Source of the DNA: an uncultured Clostridia bacterium
Lineage (GTDB): Bacteria > Bacillota > Clostridia > Oscillospirales > Ruminococcaceae
Direction of reading: 5' to 3'
DNA: 64,000 nt
NCBI GenBank assembly: GCA_947628655.1
Contig: CANRAS010000001.1
Span: forward strand, 1-64,000
This document shows positions 1-8,488 of this stretch, piece by piece. The notes below the pieces were generated by a model, which was not told where the DNA came from, did no database searches, and saw only the letters and a list, made by a program, of their open reading frames with translations. Position 1 is the stretch's first letter; each line of letters opens with the position of its first letter. Both the position numbers and the translations under genes were made by a program.

Positions 1-305
1 TACGGATAATTGCGTAAGAACCTCTAAATTAAAATAATTGTATGGGTTAATTCCAGCTTTACAGAGACTCAAATTCTAATTTATCCCGTGAGTAGTTAGA
101 GATTAGTAATTAGTAGCTGGTAATTTGCGCCGTCTAAATCATATGACCCGTCTGCAACAGTATAGTGCTTGAGTGAACAGTAATTACGCTCTCTCCCGCC
201 GACGGCGGGAGAGGGCGATTGAAACAATTGAGCGTGTTACCCCGCCGTTGGCTAATTACTATTCACTTTACACTCAACATTATAAACTGATGAACGGCGG
301 GATTT
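1..305. repeat. Intergenic repeat-rich stretch
   Basis: No gene was recognised here. From about 95 to 125 there is a TTAGTAG-type heptamer microsatellite. At 190-213 there is a CTCTCCCGCC/GGCGGGAGAG palindrome. At 239-300 there is a module (CCCCGCCGTTGGC, then TTTACACTCAACATTATAAACTG, interrupted here only to describe it, then AACGGCGGG) that recurs near 6530-6620 and 51700-51810. These look like intergenic repeats of this genome rather than genes or regulators of the next ORF. Confidence 0.6.
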
Positions 306-737
306 GTGAATTTTCATTTTAAAAAACTGCCATATAAAAAGGAGGTGAGGTATACGGTCGAACTAAAGTATAAAAAACGCTTTACATCAGCCGAAGTTCC
401 CGGCATACTCGCACGCTTTACAAAACGGTATATTGACCGGGAAAAACGGGAGAAGTATTACCTGCTGTGGAACTCACTTAACAAGGACTTGATTGTTAAG
501 TGCCTACCTATTGAAAAAATCAAAAACCTTCCGTTTCCTCCGAACAAATCCGTTTTTCTTTATGATGAACGGCAAAAGATTTTATATGACACAACAATAA
601 AGGACATTATTGATTTTGTGCAAAGTTTTGAATTGTGGGATGAAGTCGATGCTTGTATTTTTGATGAAGATATGGATTGGGGTGCTGCGATTACACATGA
701 AGACAAAATTCTCTGTTGGGGGAGAATGGCTAATTAA
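306..737 (+). CDS. Hypothetical protein, 143 aa
   Basis: The family is not recognised. The protein is charged, with a basic N-terminal half (many Lys/Arg in residues 1-60) and an acidic C-terminal third rich in Asp and Glu around residues 100-135, ending in a Trp-containing segment (WGAAITHED, then CWGRM). No signal peptide or membrane segment is visible. The start is GTG; a strong AGGAGGTGAGG sequence lies inside the reading frame at about 341-351 with no good start after it, so the start is uncertain. The gene is isolated and flanked on both sides by palindromic repeats, and it uses more A+T-rich codons than mutS2 next door. That fits an accessory or recently acquired gene. An immunity-type protein is conceivable but is only a guess. 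Confidence 0.6.
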   Translation: MNFHFKKLPYKKEVRYTVELKYKKRFTSAEVPGILARFTKRYIDREKREKYYLLWNSLNKDLIVKCLPIEKIKNLPFPPNKSVFLYDERQKILYDTTIKDIIDFVQSFELWDEVDACIFDEDMDWGAAITHEDKILCWGRMAN

Positions 738-859
738 ACAACTAGCGTTTTCCCCGCCGACAGGCGGGGCGCATTAATTAAAGGACAATCTTATACTATG
801 CACTAAAAACTATTAACTATAAACTGCGCGAAAATGTTCCTCCCGCCGACAAATAACCT

Positions 860-3241
860 TTACTCCAAATCCACAACCGTAACCCCCGCCTCGCCCTCGC
901 CGTATGCTCCTAAGCGAAAACTCTTTACCCGCGGATTTCTCTTCAGCGCAGTATGCACCGCCTCGCGCAAAGCGCCCGTGCCTTTGCCGTGGATAATCAC
1001 GACTTGCCCCATTCCCGAAAGAATAGCGCCGTCTATGAACATCTCCATTTGCATTACGCCCTCGTAGCTTTCACAACCGCGAATGTCAAGTTCCATACCG
1101 CCGCGGCGGGTCGCGTTCGATTTAAGCGACTTACTTATCTTACCGATGTTATTTTGCTGTTTTTTCGGCGGGGCTTTTTCAATTAACCTGAGATTGCCGA
1201 CGCTTGTTTTTACGGTCATTGAGCCTATCTGCACACGACATTCGCCCTTGACATTCGGAAGTGTCAGCAATTTTCCCTCGCGGTTCGTGTCGGCAAGCCT
1301 TACGCTGTCGCCCTGCGCGAACGGGCGCGGCGGAACGTATTTTTCCGCTTTCCGCTCGATCACGGGGTTAGCCTCGTCCTGCATTTTATTAAGCCTGCCC
1401 GCCGTTTTCGACTTCGCGTCCGCAAGTCCCTTTCGCAAAGCCTCCCTGTCCGTCTGCTTTTTCAGTTCCTCTAACTCGTTCAGCAGGCGGTCGGACTGCG
1501 AGCGCGTTTGCTCTATAATCGACATCGCGCGCCGCCGCGCGTTTTCGAGTTCCTTTTCCTTTTGAGTTTCAAGTTCCAGAAGTTTCGCTTTCAGCTCGTC
1601 TTCGGTAATCTTCGCATTGCGTTCTGAACGCTCGGCGCTTTCTCTTAGTTCCTCCAATTCCCGCCGCGACTGCTCCAGCCTGTCTATGACCTGCTCGAAA
1701 CGGCGGTTTTCCGTGCTGACTAATCCCTCCGCGCGTTCAATAACTAAATCGTTCATACCTAATTTTTTCGTTATCGCGAAAGCGTTCGACTTCCCCGGTA
1801 CGCCGACAATCAGGCGATAGGTGGGTTTGAGCGTATCAACGTCAAATTCACACGACGCGTTTTCCACGCCGTCCGTTTCGAGAGCGAACATCTTCACTTC
1901 CTGATAATGCGTAGTGGCAAGCACTTTGGCATGGTTTTCTTTTAACTGCGTGAGTATCGACACCGCGAGAGCCGCGCCCTCGACGGGGTCTGTACCGCTC
2001 CCCAATTCGTCGATAAGCACGAGCGAATTAACATCAGCCGCGTCAATTATTCTTATTACGTTCGTCATATGCGACGAGAACGTGGACAGGCTCTGTTCTA
2101 TCGACTGCTCGTCGCCGATGTCCACATAAATCCGCTTAAAACAGCCGATGACAGAGCCGTCCCCCGCGGGTATCATCAGCCCGCATTGAGTCATAAGAGT
2201 AAGCAGTCCGACCGTTTTTATAGCGACGGTCTTACCTCCCGTGTTCGGTCCCGTTATGATAAGGCAGTCGTATTTCTCGCCTATCTCGACATTTATCGGC
2301 ACGGCGAAATCGGGGTCGAGCAACGGGTGGCGCGCGGCGTTCAGAACAACTTTCGGCGCGTTTAAGACCGTCGCCGATACCGCTTTCATCTTCGCGCCTA
2401 AGTTTGCTTTCGCAAAGTAAAGTTCAAGCACCTGCGACAGTCGGAAATCTTCGGCTATGGCGGCGGCGTTTTCCCCGACCTGCGCCGAAAGTTCGCGCGT
2501 TATGCGTTCTATTTCAGCCTGTTCGCGGGATTTCAGCACGCGTATCTCGTTGTTCGCCTCGACGACTTCCATAGGCTCTATGAAAAACGTCTGACCCGTA
2601 GCGGAAGTATCGTGTACCAAACCGGGAACATCGCCCTTGTGTTCACTTCTTACGGGTACGACATACCGCCCGTCGCGCATTGTTACGATAGCGTCTTGAA
2701 GATAAGCGCGGGTGCTTTTGTTCTTTATCATATTATCGAGCTTGTCGCGGATATTCTGCCCTTGACGTGCAATTCTTCGGCGGATTGACGAAAGTTCCGC
2801 GCTTGCCGCGTCTGACATTTCCTCGTCGGATATTATGCTGTCGGAAATACGCTTTTCAAGCGGTTTTACGGGAACAAGCCCCTTGAAATACTCCGCAAGC
2901 GAGTTTTCGACGTTCTCGCATTGCGAAAACCAATCGCACAGCGCTGTAGTTTGCCGTAACACGGCGGCGGTATCAAGCAGTTCGCGAAACGACAGCATAG
3001 AGCCCGTTTCGGCGCGTTTCAGACTTTCCGATACGTTTTTGATTTTCCGAAACATCGGCGTTCCGAACTTCGCGGACAGCGTGAACGCGTCGTCCGTTTT
3101 CCGAAGTTCCCGCGTTATCGCCTCAAAATCCGTCTGCGGCTGAATATTCAGCGCGGCTTTGCGGCAGTCCTCGCTTATCGTCTGCTCCGCGAGAAGTTCG
3201 AGTATCTTGTCAAGTTCGAGTTTTCTGTAGTATTTGTTCAT
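860..3241 (-). CDS. mutS2: MutS2 family ATPase/endonuclease
   Basis: MutS2 is a homodimeric MutS-like ATPase that suppresses homologous recombination and, in Firmicutes, also acts on collided ribosomes (known for the family). At 793 aa the length is typical. In order: N-terminal core and lever domains; an ABC-type ATPase with Walker A GPNTGGKT near residue 330 and a Walker B ending in LIDELGSGTDP; a long charged coiled coil at about residues 510-620; and a C-terminal Smr nuclease domain from about 715, with LDIRG and HGKGTGALR motifs. It lacks the mismatch-recognition domain of MutS1. It lies 45 bp downstream of the YjbR-like gene on the same strand and is probably cotranscribed with it. Confidence 0.97.
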   Translation of the reverse strand: MNKYYRKLELDKILELLAEQTISEDCRKAALNIQPQTDFEAITRELRKTDDAFTLSAKFGTPMFRKIKNVSESLKRAETGSMLSFRELLDTAAVLRQTTALCDWFSQCENVENSLAEYFKGLVPVKPLEKRISDSIISDEEMSDAASAELSSIRRRIARQGQNIRDKLDNMIKNKSTRAYLQDAIVTMRDGRYVVPVRSEHKGDVPGLVHDTSATGQTFFIEPMEVVEANNEIRVLKSREQAEIERITRELSAQVGENAAAIAEDFRLSQVLELYFAKANLGAKMKAVSATVLNAPKVVLNAARHPLLDPDFAVPINVEIGEKYDCLIITGPNTGGKTVAIKTVGLLTLMTQCGLMIPAGDGSVIGCFKRIYVDIGDEQSIEQSLSTFSSHMTNVIRIIDAADVNSLVLIDELGSGTDPVEGAALAVSILTQLKENHAKVLATTHYQEVKMFALETDGVENASCEFDVDTLKPTYRLIVGVPGKSNAFAITKKLGMNDLVIERAEGLVSTENRRFEQVIDRLEQSRRELEELRESAERSERNAKITEDELKAKLLELETQKEKELENARRRAMSIIEQTRSQSDRLLNELEELKKQTDREALRKGLADAKSKTAGRLNKMQDEANPVIERKAEKYVPPRPFAQGDSVRLADTNREGKLLTLPNVKGECRVQIGSMTVKTSVGNLRLIEKAPPKKQQNNIGKISKSLKSNATRRGGMELDIRGCESYEGVMQMEMFIDGAILSGMGQVVIIHGKGTGALREAVHTALKRNPRVKSFRLGAYGEGEAGVTVVDLE

Positions 3242-3286
3242 CGTAATCTCCCAAAAATTTGTTTATCGCAGGTAATTTCGGCGTGG

Positions 3287-3952
3287 TCACTTCACCGCGA
3301 GCGAATAGCTTACGTCAACGCGTCGGCAGAGTTCGCCGAACTCAACCGAACCGTCAAGGATTATCGTGTACCAATGCTTTTTGTTCATATGCCACCCGCC
3401 GAAATAACGCTGTCCGTCAACGAGCGCCGACATTTCTTCGGGCGCAGTACGCAGGTCGATTATTTCCGCCTTTTCATCGCTTTGAAGTCCGAGTTTTCGG
3501 CGCGGAACGGTCAGCAGTACCGCGAACCACTTTCCCGTATCGCCGCGCCGCCAGACGGCGTTATCATCGTATTTCTCCCAAAGAAACTCAAGTTCCCGTC
3601 CGTACTTTTCGCGGACGTATTTTATAAGTTCCTTTGTCTGCTCCGACTTGAAAACGTCGCGTTCAAAGCACCGCTCGGCGATTTCCGTAAGAGTACGCGA
3701 GTATTCTTCGCGCACCGTTCCGACAAAACTGCCCGCGCTGTCCGTCAGGTGCAGAGTGTATTCGCCGACGTCGGGTTCAATAACACGGGCGGTTACTTTC
3801 CCGCCGTCCGTCACCGTGACATTCATCTGAAATCCGCTTTCGGCAAGCGTTTTTGTGTATTCGTAAACGCCCCCGCGCATTTCAAAGCCGAACCCCGCCA
3901 GCCGTGATTTAATCACTTTCCTGTTCTTAAAAAAATCTTCGGTCTTAATCAT
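3287..3952 (-). CDS. MmcQ/YjbR family protein
   Basis: This 221-aa protein has the YjbR (CyaY-like fold, DUF419) domain in its C-terminal half. The signature runs from a Trp-Arg-Arg start through KWFAVLLTV to a final HMNKKHWYTIIL segment, as in the family's conserved F..A.HMNK.HW motif. The N-terminal 100 residues are a less conserved extension often seen in clostridial members. The biochemical role of the family is unsettled; DNA binding has been proposed from the fold. The gene sits between recO and mutS2 on the same strand, which is compatible with a DNA-related role but does not prove it. Confidence 0.85.
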   Translation of the reverse strand: MIKTEDFFKNRKVIKSRLAGFGFEMRGGVYEYTKTLAESGFQMNVTVTDGGKVTARVIEPDVGEYTLHLTDSAGSFVGTVREEYSRTLTEIAERCFERDVFKSEQTKELIKYVREKYGRELEFLWEKYDDNAVWRRGDTGKWFAVLLTVPRRKLGLQSDEKAEIIDLRTAPEEMSALVDGQRYFGGWHMNKKHWYTIILDGSVEFGELCRRVDVSYSLAVK

Positions 3953-4040
3953 AATATTTTCCTTTAGCGGATATTAGCGTCAGCAGTTGAAAACGCCCGC
4001 CAAACTATACCCCAAACCGCGCACGTCTAATCTCGCATCT

Positions 4041-4152
4041 CTCTTACTTCTTACCTCTTACTTCTTACCTCTAACCTCTTACCTCTAACCTCTTACCTCT
4101 AACAGCTTACCTCTTACATCTTACATCTAACAGCTCTTCCCGCTTACATCTA
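4041..4152. repeat. Heptamer microsatellite (TTACCTC/TAACCTC) at the recO 3' end
   Basis: About fourteen imperfect tandem copies of a 7-bp unit (TTACCTC, TTACTTC, TAACCTC, TTACATC) run up to and into the last codons of recO, supplying its stop codon. Arrays of the same unit occur at or beside other gene ends, near 8050, 11680-11710, 30500-30540, 45060-45090 and 51530. Confidence 0.85.
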
Positions 4153-4909
4153 AAAAGTACCTAAGCGCGGGGAACGTTCGTTCGGTGCGGTAAAGGAAAT
4201 AGTCCTCCGTAATCCCCGCAAGCTGTTTTTCGGCGTCATTGCCTATATTGAATTTGAAACACCTGTCAAGGTCGGAAAACACGATATTCCGCATAGCGAA
4301 AAGCGTTTCGGGGAGCAGAAGAACGCGTTCGCCTTCAAATTCGGGGTTTAAGCAGTCCCCGCAGACGAGTTTCGCCTTGCGCGGCAGGAAATACATTCCG
4401 CGCGGACAAGTGTATTCTCCGCAGTTGTGGCAGGAAACGAGGTTCGGCGCGTAGCCCAAGATAACGCTGTAACGCAGTTCAAACGCGGATTTAACGGCGC
4501 TCAGCGTGCGGTTTTCGCCCGCGCGGAGCGTTTCAAAAAGTGAAATCGCGAAAAACCGCACAAGGCTGTCGCGGCTTGTTTCAAGCTGGTTCTGCTCCGA
4601 CGGCGTACAGAACTTGACCGCCTGCGCAAAGTATGACGCAAGCGCGAGTTTTTCAATATCCCCGCCAATCGCGTGAAACGAAAACTTCGGCTTTGCGGAG
4701 TTTACCGTGTAGCGCATTTTGTTTTTGTTAAGGCAAAATGTCGCATAAGAAAACAGCGCGGCGCTTGAGAGCAGATTGCTGTTTATCTTGTTAGCGCCGT
4801 GCGCCGACGCCTCAATCAGCCCCTGTTCGTCGGTCAGAATGTCAATGAAACAACTGTTTTCGCCGACCTCGCGGCGGGAAAGCACAATACCGTCGTATGT
4901 TACAAGCAA
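4127..4909 (-). CDS. recO: DNA repair protein RecO
   Basis: RecO works with RecF and RecR to load RecA onto SSB-coated DNA. The 260-aa length is normal for Firmicutes. The N-terminal OB fold begins at TYDGIVLSRREVGENSCF. The C-terminal half carries the zinc-binding Cys cluster CHNCGEYTC...CGDC (residues about 165-190) typical of Gram-positive RecO. The last residues are encoded by a heptamer microsatellite that also provides the stop, so the extreme C-terminus may vary between strains. The gene heads a minus-strand run toward yjbR and mutS2. Confidence 0.96.
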   Translation of the reverse strand: MLVTYDGIVLSRREVGENSCFIDILTDEQGLIEASAHGANKINSNLLSSAALFSYATFCLNKNKMRYTVNSAKPKFSFHAIGGDIEKLALASYFAQAVKFCTPSEQNQLETSRDSLVRFFAISLFETLRAGENRTLSAVKSAFELRYSVILGYAPNLVSCHNCGEYTCPRGMYFLPRKAKLVCGDCLNPEFEGERVLLLPETLFAMRNIVFSDLDRCFKFNIGNDAEKQLAGITEDYFLYRTERTFPALRYFLDVSGKSC

Positions 4910-5020
4910 TACTAAAGACCCCTTATAGTTAATAGTTTATAGTTATTAGTAAATAGGGAGCAAATACGCCCAAAAAAAGTGCGTCTAAACGAGCAGACGC
5001 ACTGTAATAAACACTTGAAT

Positions 5021-5416
5021 TTACCGCATATACTCGCGCCAGTCCAAGTCGCCGCGCTCCAGCGCGTGGATAAGCGCCTCCGCCGTGGCGATGTTTGTCG
5101 CGACAGGAATATTGTGAACGTCACACAAGCGCAGAATGTTGATGTCGTTCGGCTCGTGCGATTTCGCGTTCAGCGGGTCGCGGAAGAACAACAGCAAATC
5201 GACTTCGTTGCAGCTTATGCTTGACGCCAACTGTTGGTCGCCGCCTTGTGAACCGCTTAAAAACCTCTGTATGTGAAGTCCTGTAGCCTCCGATACCAAT
5301 TTTCCCGTCGTGCCTGTCGCACAAAGATTGTATCTGCTGAGAATCCCGCAATACGCAATGCAGAACTGAACCATAAGCTCCTTTTTGGAATCGTGTGCGA
5401 TAAGAGCGACGTTCAT
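5021..5416 (-). CDS. mgsA: Methylglyoxal synthase
   Basis: MgsA converts dihydroxyacetone phosphate to methylglyoxal and phosphate, a cytosolic overflow route when phosphate is limiting. At 131 aa it is slightly shorter than the E. coli enzyme. Family motifs are intact: ALIAHDSKK at the N-terminus, ATGTTGKL for phosphate binding, SGSQGGDQQLAS containing the catalytic Asp, and LLFFRDPL. The gene follows the minD-like gene by 55 bp on the same strand; a min/mgsA neighbourhood is common in Clostridia, so cotranscription is likely. Confidence 0.95.
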   Translation of the reverse strand: MNVALIAHDSKKELMVQFCIAYCGILSRYNLCATGTTGKLVSEATGLHIQRFLSGSQGGDQQLASSISCNEVDLLLFFRDPLNAKSHEPNDINILRLCDVHNIPVATNIATAEALIHALERGDLDWREYMR

Positions 5417-5471
5417 TATAAAACCCTCCTGTTTGCAGATAATACTGTTTGCAGATAATCGCTGTCTATGC

Positions 5472-6209
5472 TTAATCTATGCTGATAGTCAGCGGAACAT
5501 CTTCGCCCGCTATTCTCCTTGAAATAGCCGTATACGCCTTGTAACCTCCGCACGTCGGCGGCAGCGCAAGCCCTTTAGAACCGCATATCTTTATGTTCAC
5601 GTCCTCGGGAACAACGCCTATAAGCGGAATACCTACCGTATCCATTACGACGTCAAGGTCGAACAAAATGTCCTCTCCCTTGAAGTTCGGGCTTACTTTG
5701 TTGATTACCAGACGCTGATTTATGCAGTTTTTAACATACAGAAAATCAGAAAGCATCTGACCGTCGCGCACGCAAACCGCGTCGGGCGTCGTTACCATAA
5801 GTATAAGGTCCGCCGCCTTTACCACGCTGAACACCGAGCTGCCGATACCTGCGGTATCGAGTATTATGTAATCAAAATGCTCGCGCATTTCTTCACATAC
5901 GCCCATTATTTTTTCGGGATTGATGTCTATAAACGGATTTCTCGTCGCGCATACCAATGAAAGGTTTTCAACTCTGTCTATCTTTGTTGTAGCGGTTAAA
6001 ATATCTATTTTCCCCTCAAGGTATTCTCCAATATCATGCTTTACCTTATCTTTGATACCAAGCATAATATCAAGACAGCGCAGACCGAAGTCGAGTTCAA
6101 CAAGCAGCGTCTTATGCCCTAATGTTGCCAATCCCGTCGCAACATTGGCGGACGTTGTTGATTTGCCGGTACCACCCTTACCGGCTGTGACTGCGATAAT
6201 TTGTGACAT
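5472..6209 (-). CDS. minD: MinD/ParA-family ATPase (MinD-like)
   Basis: This is a cytosolic deviant-Walker ATPase of the MinD group, which normally dimerises on ATP and positions MinC at the membrane. Visible motifs are the deviant Walker A GKGGTGKST at residues about 10-18, a switch region VELDFGLRCLDIMLG, and Walker B YIILDTAGIG. The start was set at the ATG at 6209 because a GGAGGGGAAATT ribosome site precedes it; a longer frame to 6239 has no such site. The 245-aa product ends in RRIAGEDVPLTISID without an obvious basic amphipathic membrane helix. No minC or minE is adjacent, although mgsA follows. A related ParA-type role is possible. Confidence 0.85.
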   Translation of the reverse strand: MSQIIAVTAGKGGTGKSTTSANVATGLATLGHKTLLVELDFGLRCLDIMLGIKDKVKHDIGEYLEGKIDILTATTKIDRVENLSLVCATRNPFIDINPEKIMGVCEEMREHFDYIILDTAGIGSSVFSVVKAADLILMVTTPDAVCVRDGQMLSDFLYVKNCINQRLVINKVSPNFKGEDILFDLDVVMDTVGIPLIGVVPEDVNIKICGSKGLALPPTCGGYKAYTAISRRIAGEDVPLTISID

Positions 6210-6239
6210 AATTTCCCCTCCCGGACGCAAAAAATTCAA

Positions 6240-6628
6240 CGCCTTGCGGCGACGTTGTAAGCCATCGCCGCCGACTACATAGAAATGCTCTATTTTATTT
6301 TAGCACAAAAACTTAATTTTGAAAAGGTTTTTTTTCGTTTTTCAAGAAATTTTGTGAAAAGTTTTAATTTTAGGTATCGTTTTTTGTGGATTTTCACAAT
6401 GAAATTTACAAAATTTGCGGGTTAAGTGTATGAACGCCGATTTCCCCCGCCGTCGGCGGGGGAAATCGGCGTTAGAAATTTTGGCGTTCTCCCTGCCGTA
6501 GGCGGGATAAATGCTTTAATATTTATGCCATACCCCGCCGTTGGCGGGGTATGGGATTTACTATTCACTCAGCATTACGCCCTATAAACTGATAGCAGGC
6601 GGGGAACGGCTTTACTATTCACCCATAA
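6240..6628. repeat. Gene-free stretch with palindromic repeats
   Basis: The A+T-rich part at 6285-6420 holds the upstream region of the minD-like gene; no confident promoter could be read. From 6442 to 6625 there are successive CCCCCGCC/GGCGGGGG palindromes and the recurrent module that includes a TACTATTCACTCAGCATTA-type stretch and CTATAAACTG. Nothing protein-coding was recognised. Confidence 0.6.
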
Positions 6629-6937
6629 TCAAATCAGTTTATCTATATCCCGTGCGCTGTAAATAAATCGGCGGACTTCCATAACATCGCCAATCACGAC
6701 ATAGAAAACCGTGTAATTTCCAACGTATATGCGATAATAATCGTGTTCGCGGGGTTTTGCGGAACGGTAAGGCTCAAACGACAACGGCATTTTCTGCCGT
6801 TCCAAAATTGCCCTTTCAACTTCATCAACGAGTTTTTCCGCCGCCTGCGGATTATTCAGCACATCGGAAATATACACCGCCGCCTCGCTTAAATCGCGTT
6901 CAAAAAGCGGTAAATAGCGCAGCTTATAATTTTTCAT
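6629..6937 (-). CDS. ParE/RelE-family toxin
   Basis: This 102-aa type II toxin has the RelE/ParE fold. Its pattern starts with an early LRYLPLFERDLSEAAVYI helix, then DEVERAI, then SAKPREHDYYRIYVGNYTVFYVV, ending in RRFIYSARDIDKLI. The sheet and the terminal Arg-Arg-Ile/Phe-Y strand match ParE-like proteins. Whether it cleaves ribosome-bound mRNA or poisons gyrase cannot be told from sequence. The start overlaps the antitoxin gene by 14 nt, the usual antitoxin-first order, so translation is probably coupled. Confidence 0.9.
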   Translation of the reverse strand: MKNYKLRYLPLFERDLSEAAVYISDVLNNPQAAEKLVDEVERAILERQKMPLSFEPYRSAKPREHDYYRIYVGNYTVFYVVIGDVMEVRRFIYSARDIDKLI

Positions 6938-7187
6938 TCAGCTTTTTTCTCACCTTTCCGAAAACCTCGTCGTGTGAAAGCCTTTCATCGCTTTTTGCAG
7001 CTTGCGCGTCTGCGGCGTCAAGCATTTCCTCAATATTGTTTGTCAGCCTTGAATACTGCTCCAGACTTAAAACAACCATTGCGCCATATCCGTTTTTGGT
7101 AAGATAAACAGGCTGTCCCTCGTTCACAACGCTTTCTATTTCGGGAAATTTGTTTCGCAAATCCGACACGGGTCTAATGCAAATCAT
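6924..7187 (-). CDS. Phd/YefM-family antitoxin
   Basis: This 87-aa antitoxin starts with ICIRPVSDLRNKFPEIESVV, whose second half gives the typical Phd/YefM N-terminal DNA-binding pattern (small strand, then D-L-R-N/K-x-F). YLTKNGYGAMVVLSLEQY is the conserved N-G-x-G-x-V-V-x-S core. The C-terminal 40 residues are charged and would be the toxin-binding tail. It sits upstream of and overlaps the ParE-like toxin gene. The pair probably represses its own promoter, as is known for the family. Confidence 0.9.
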   Translation of the reverse strand: MICIRPVSDLRNKFPEIESVVNEGQPVYLTKNGYGAMVVLSLEQYSRLTNNIEEMLDAADAQAAKSDERLSHDEVFGKVRKKLNEKL

Positions 7188-7269
7188 AATAAACGCTCCT
7201 TTTGTAGTTTTTGTTATCTTTATTTTATCATAATTTTATCATTTTGTCAAGTAGTTATTAGAGAATAGT

Positions 7270-7309
7270 AGTAAGCGAGCAATCCGCTTTGCGGATTACT
7301 CGCTTACTT
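7270..7309. terminator. Palindrome between spoIIR and the antitoxin gene
   Basis: A nearly perfect inverted repeat GTAAGCGAG-N-AATCCGC / GCGGATT-N-CTCGCTTAC lies directly after the spoIIR stop codon. It can form a hairpin of about 17 bp. No clear U-run follows, so it may be a terminator or simply one of the genome's GCGGATT-type repeats, which recur near 8070, 49325, 54840, 58105 and 62260. Confidence 0.5.
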
Positions 7310-7311
7310 CT

Positions 7312-7899
7312 TTACGCGAACAATTCGCTCAGCCACTCGAACAACGCGAACTTTACAGTCACCTTTTGGGGCTTTCCGAATGTTTCGAGAACTTCCTGCT
7401 CCTCGCTGTCGGGCGTTTCTGTGACGGCGGGCAGACAAAGCTGCGGGAATATCACACACCACCAATTGTGACCCTCGCCGCTGCCTAACGTTATTCTAAG
7501 CGCCTTATAATTCCCCGCGGGCAGAATAAGGCGGTCGTATTCGCGGGTTGAAAACCACATATCCGTAAGTTCCGCGTCGGCGGTGTAGGAAAATCCGTTT
7601 TCACGCAGAAACGCGTTCGCGGTGTCCTCTATTTCGGGGAGGAGCGTTTCCGCTCGGGAAACCGCGGCGGGAAGGCTTTCGCAGTCGGACAGCATTTCAC
7701 CGTATTTCTCAAGAATAACGTCGCGCACGCGAAGTTTTATCGTTTGATCCTCCGCGCTGTCGGAATTTGCGGGGATATGCAGGCGCAGGACTTTCCCGCA
7801 AACGCCCTCGCAGTTCTCCGCAAACGTTCTGAACGCGCCGAACGCCGCGCAGCCGAATATTCCCACACAAAGCATAATTATCGTAAGTATTTTTTTCAT
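7312..7899 (-). CDS. spoIIR: Stage II sporulation protein R
   Basis: SpoIIR is made in the forespore under sigma-F, crosses the septum, and triggers SpoIIGA to process pro-sigma-E in the mother cell (known for the family). The 195-aa protein has an N-terminal hydrophobic signal/anchor (residues 4-24). It then shows the family hallmarks VLRLHIPANSDSAEDQ, KLRVRDVIL and GEGHNWWCVIFPQLCLP. It is the clearest evidence that this organism makes endospores. A TTAAAAGGAG-type ribosome site precedes the ATG. It appears to be monocistronic. Confidence 0.95.
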   Translation of the reverse strand: MKKILTIIMLCVGIFGCAAFGAFRTFAENCEGVCGKVLRLHIPANSDSAEDQTIKLRVRDVILEKYGEMLSDCESLPAAVSRAETLLPEIEDTANAFLRENGFSYTADAELTDMWFSTREYDRLILPAGNYKALRITLGSGEGHNWWCVIFPQLCLPAVTETPDSEEQEVLETFGKPQKVTVKFALFEWLSELFA

Positions 7900-8253
7900 T
7901 AATATCTCCTTTTAAGAAAATAAGCGTATTATCCGCTTTGGGATAGTCTTTAGACGGCAGTAGTTACAGCACCACCGTCAACTTCATTATTGGCAGGTTT
8001 TTACAACTTAATCACCCCAACCCAAAAACCAAGCTCGCATTGCCCCTAATCTCTTACTTCTTACCTCTTACAGGGCAATCCGCAAAGCGGATTGCTCGCT
8101 TACTTCTAAAAAGCGTTGAAAACTAATGTTTATGTTGATTATAATGTTGAAAACTTTTTGTGCAAGATACACAATTGACGGGGCTATGTTTAGTAAAAAA
8201 TACGGCAAAAAACAGAAATTAGGTTTGGAAATCGGAATTTTTTTAAATCTCTG
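7900..8253. other. Gene-free stretch
   Basis: No coding or RNA gene was recognised. It contains a short TTACTTC/TTACCTC heptamer run (about 8048-8070), a GCAATCCGC/GCGGATTGC palindrome (about 8074-8095) and A+T-rich DNA leading to the HPr promoter. Confidence 0.5.
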
Positions 8254-8282
8254 TTGACTTAATTGAAAATTTCGGCTATACT
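8254..8282 (+). promoter_or_regulatory. Sigma-A promoter for the HPr leader
   Basis: TTGACT at 8254-8259 and TATACT at 8277-8282 are separated by 17 bp. The predicted start at about 8289-8291 coincides with the first base of the long hairpin described next. Confidence 0.75.
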
Positions 8283-8289
8283 GTATTTA

Positions 8290-8462
8290 AGAGATGAGGG
8301 AGAACGAGTGATACACATTATATAGATAAATCGACGTTCCGTTCGCCCGTATCTCGGAAAAGCCAAGGCTTTAGGCGCAGATTATATAAATTCAAGACCA
8401 CGGTGGGCGTTCCTGCGCAGGCGGTTCGGCTTGACAGGCTCAGGAGATTGGTCTAAACAAAC
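8290..8462 (+). ncRNA. Structured 5' leader upstream of HPr (unidentified)
   Basis: The transcript would begin with a 16-position stem: 8291-8306 pairs with 8340-8355, with 14 pairs and two A-G mismatches, around a 33-nt loop. A second domain is closed by AGACCA/TGGTCT (about 8394 with 8451) and contains TTCCTG/CAGGAG. There is no ORF in it and no intrinsic terminator before the HPr start, so it reads as a 5' leader rather than a separate small RNA. It does not match a riboswitch class that I recognise. It may control ptsH translation or mRNA stability. Confidence 0.5.
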
Positions 8463-8488
8463 AAAATGTATATGGAGGTTGTTCTATT

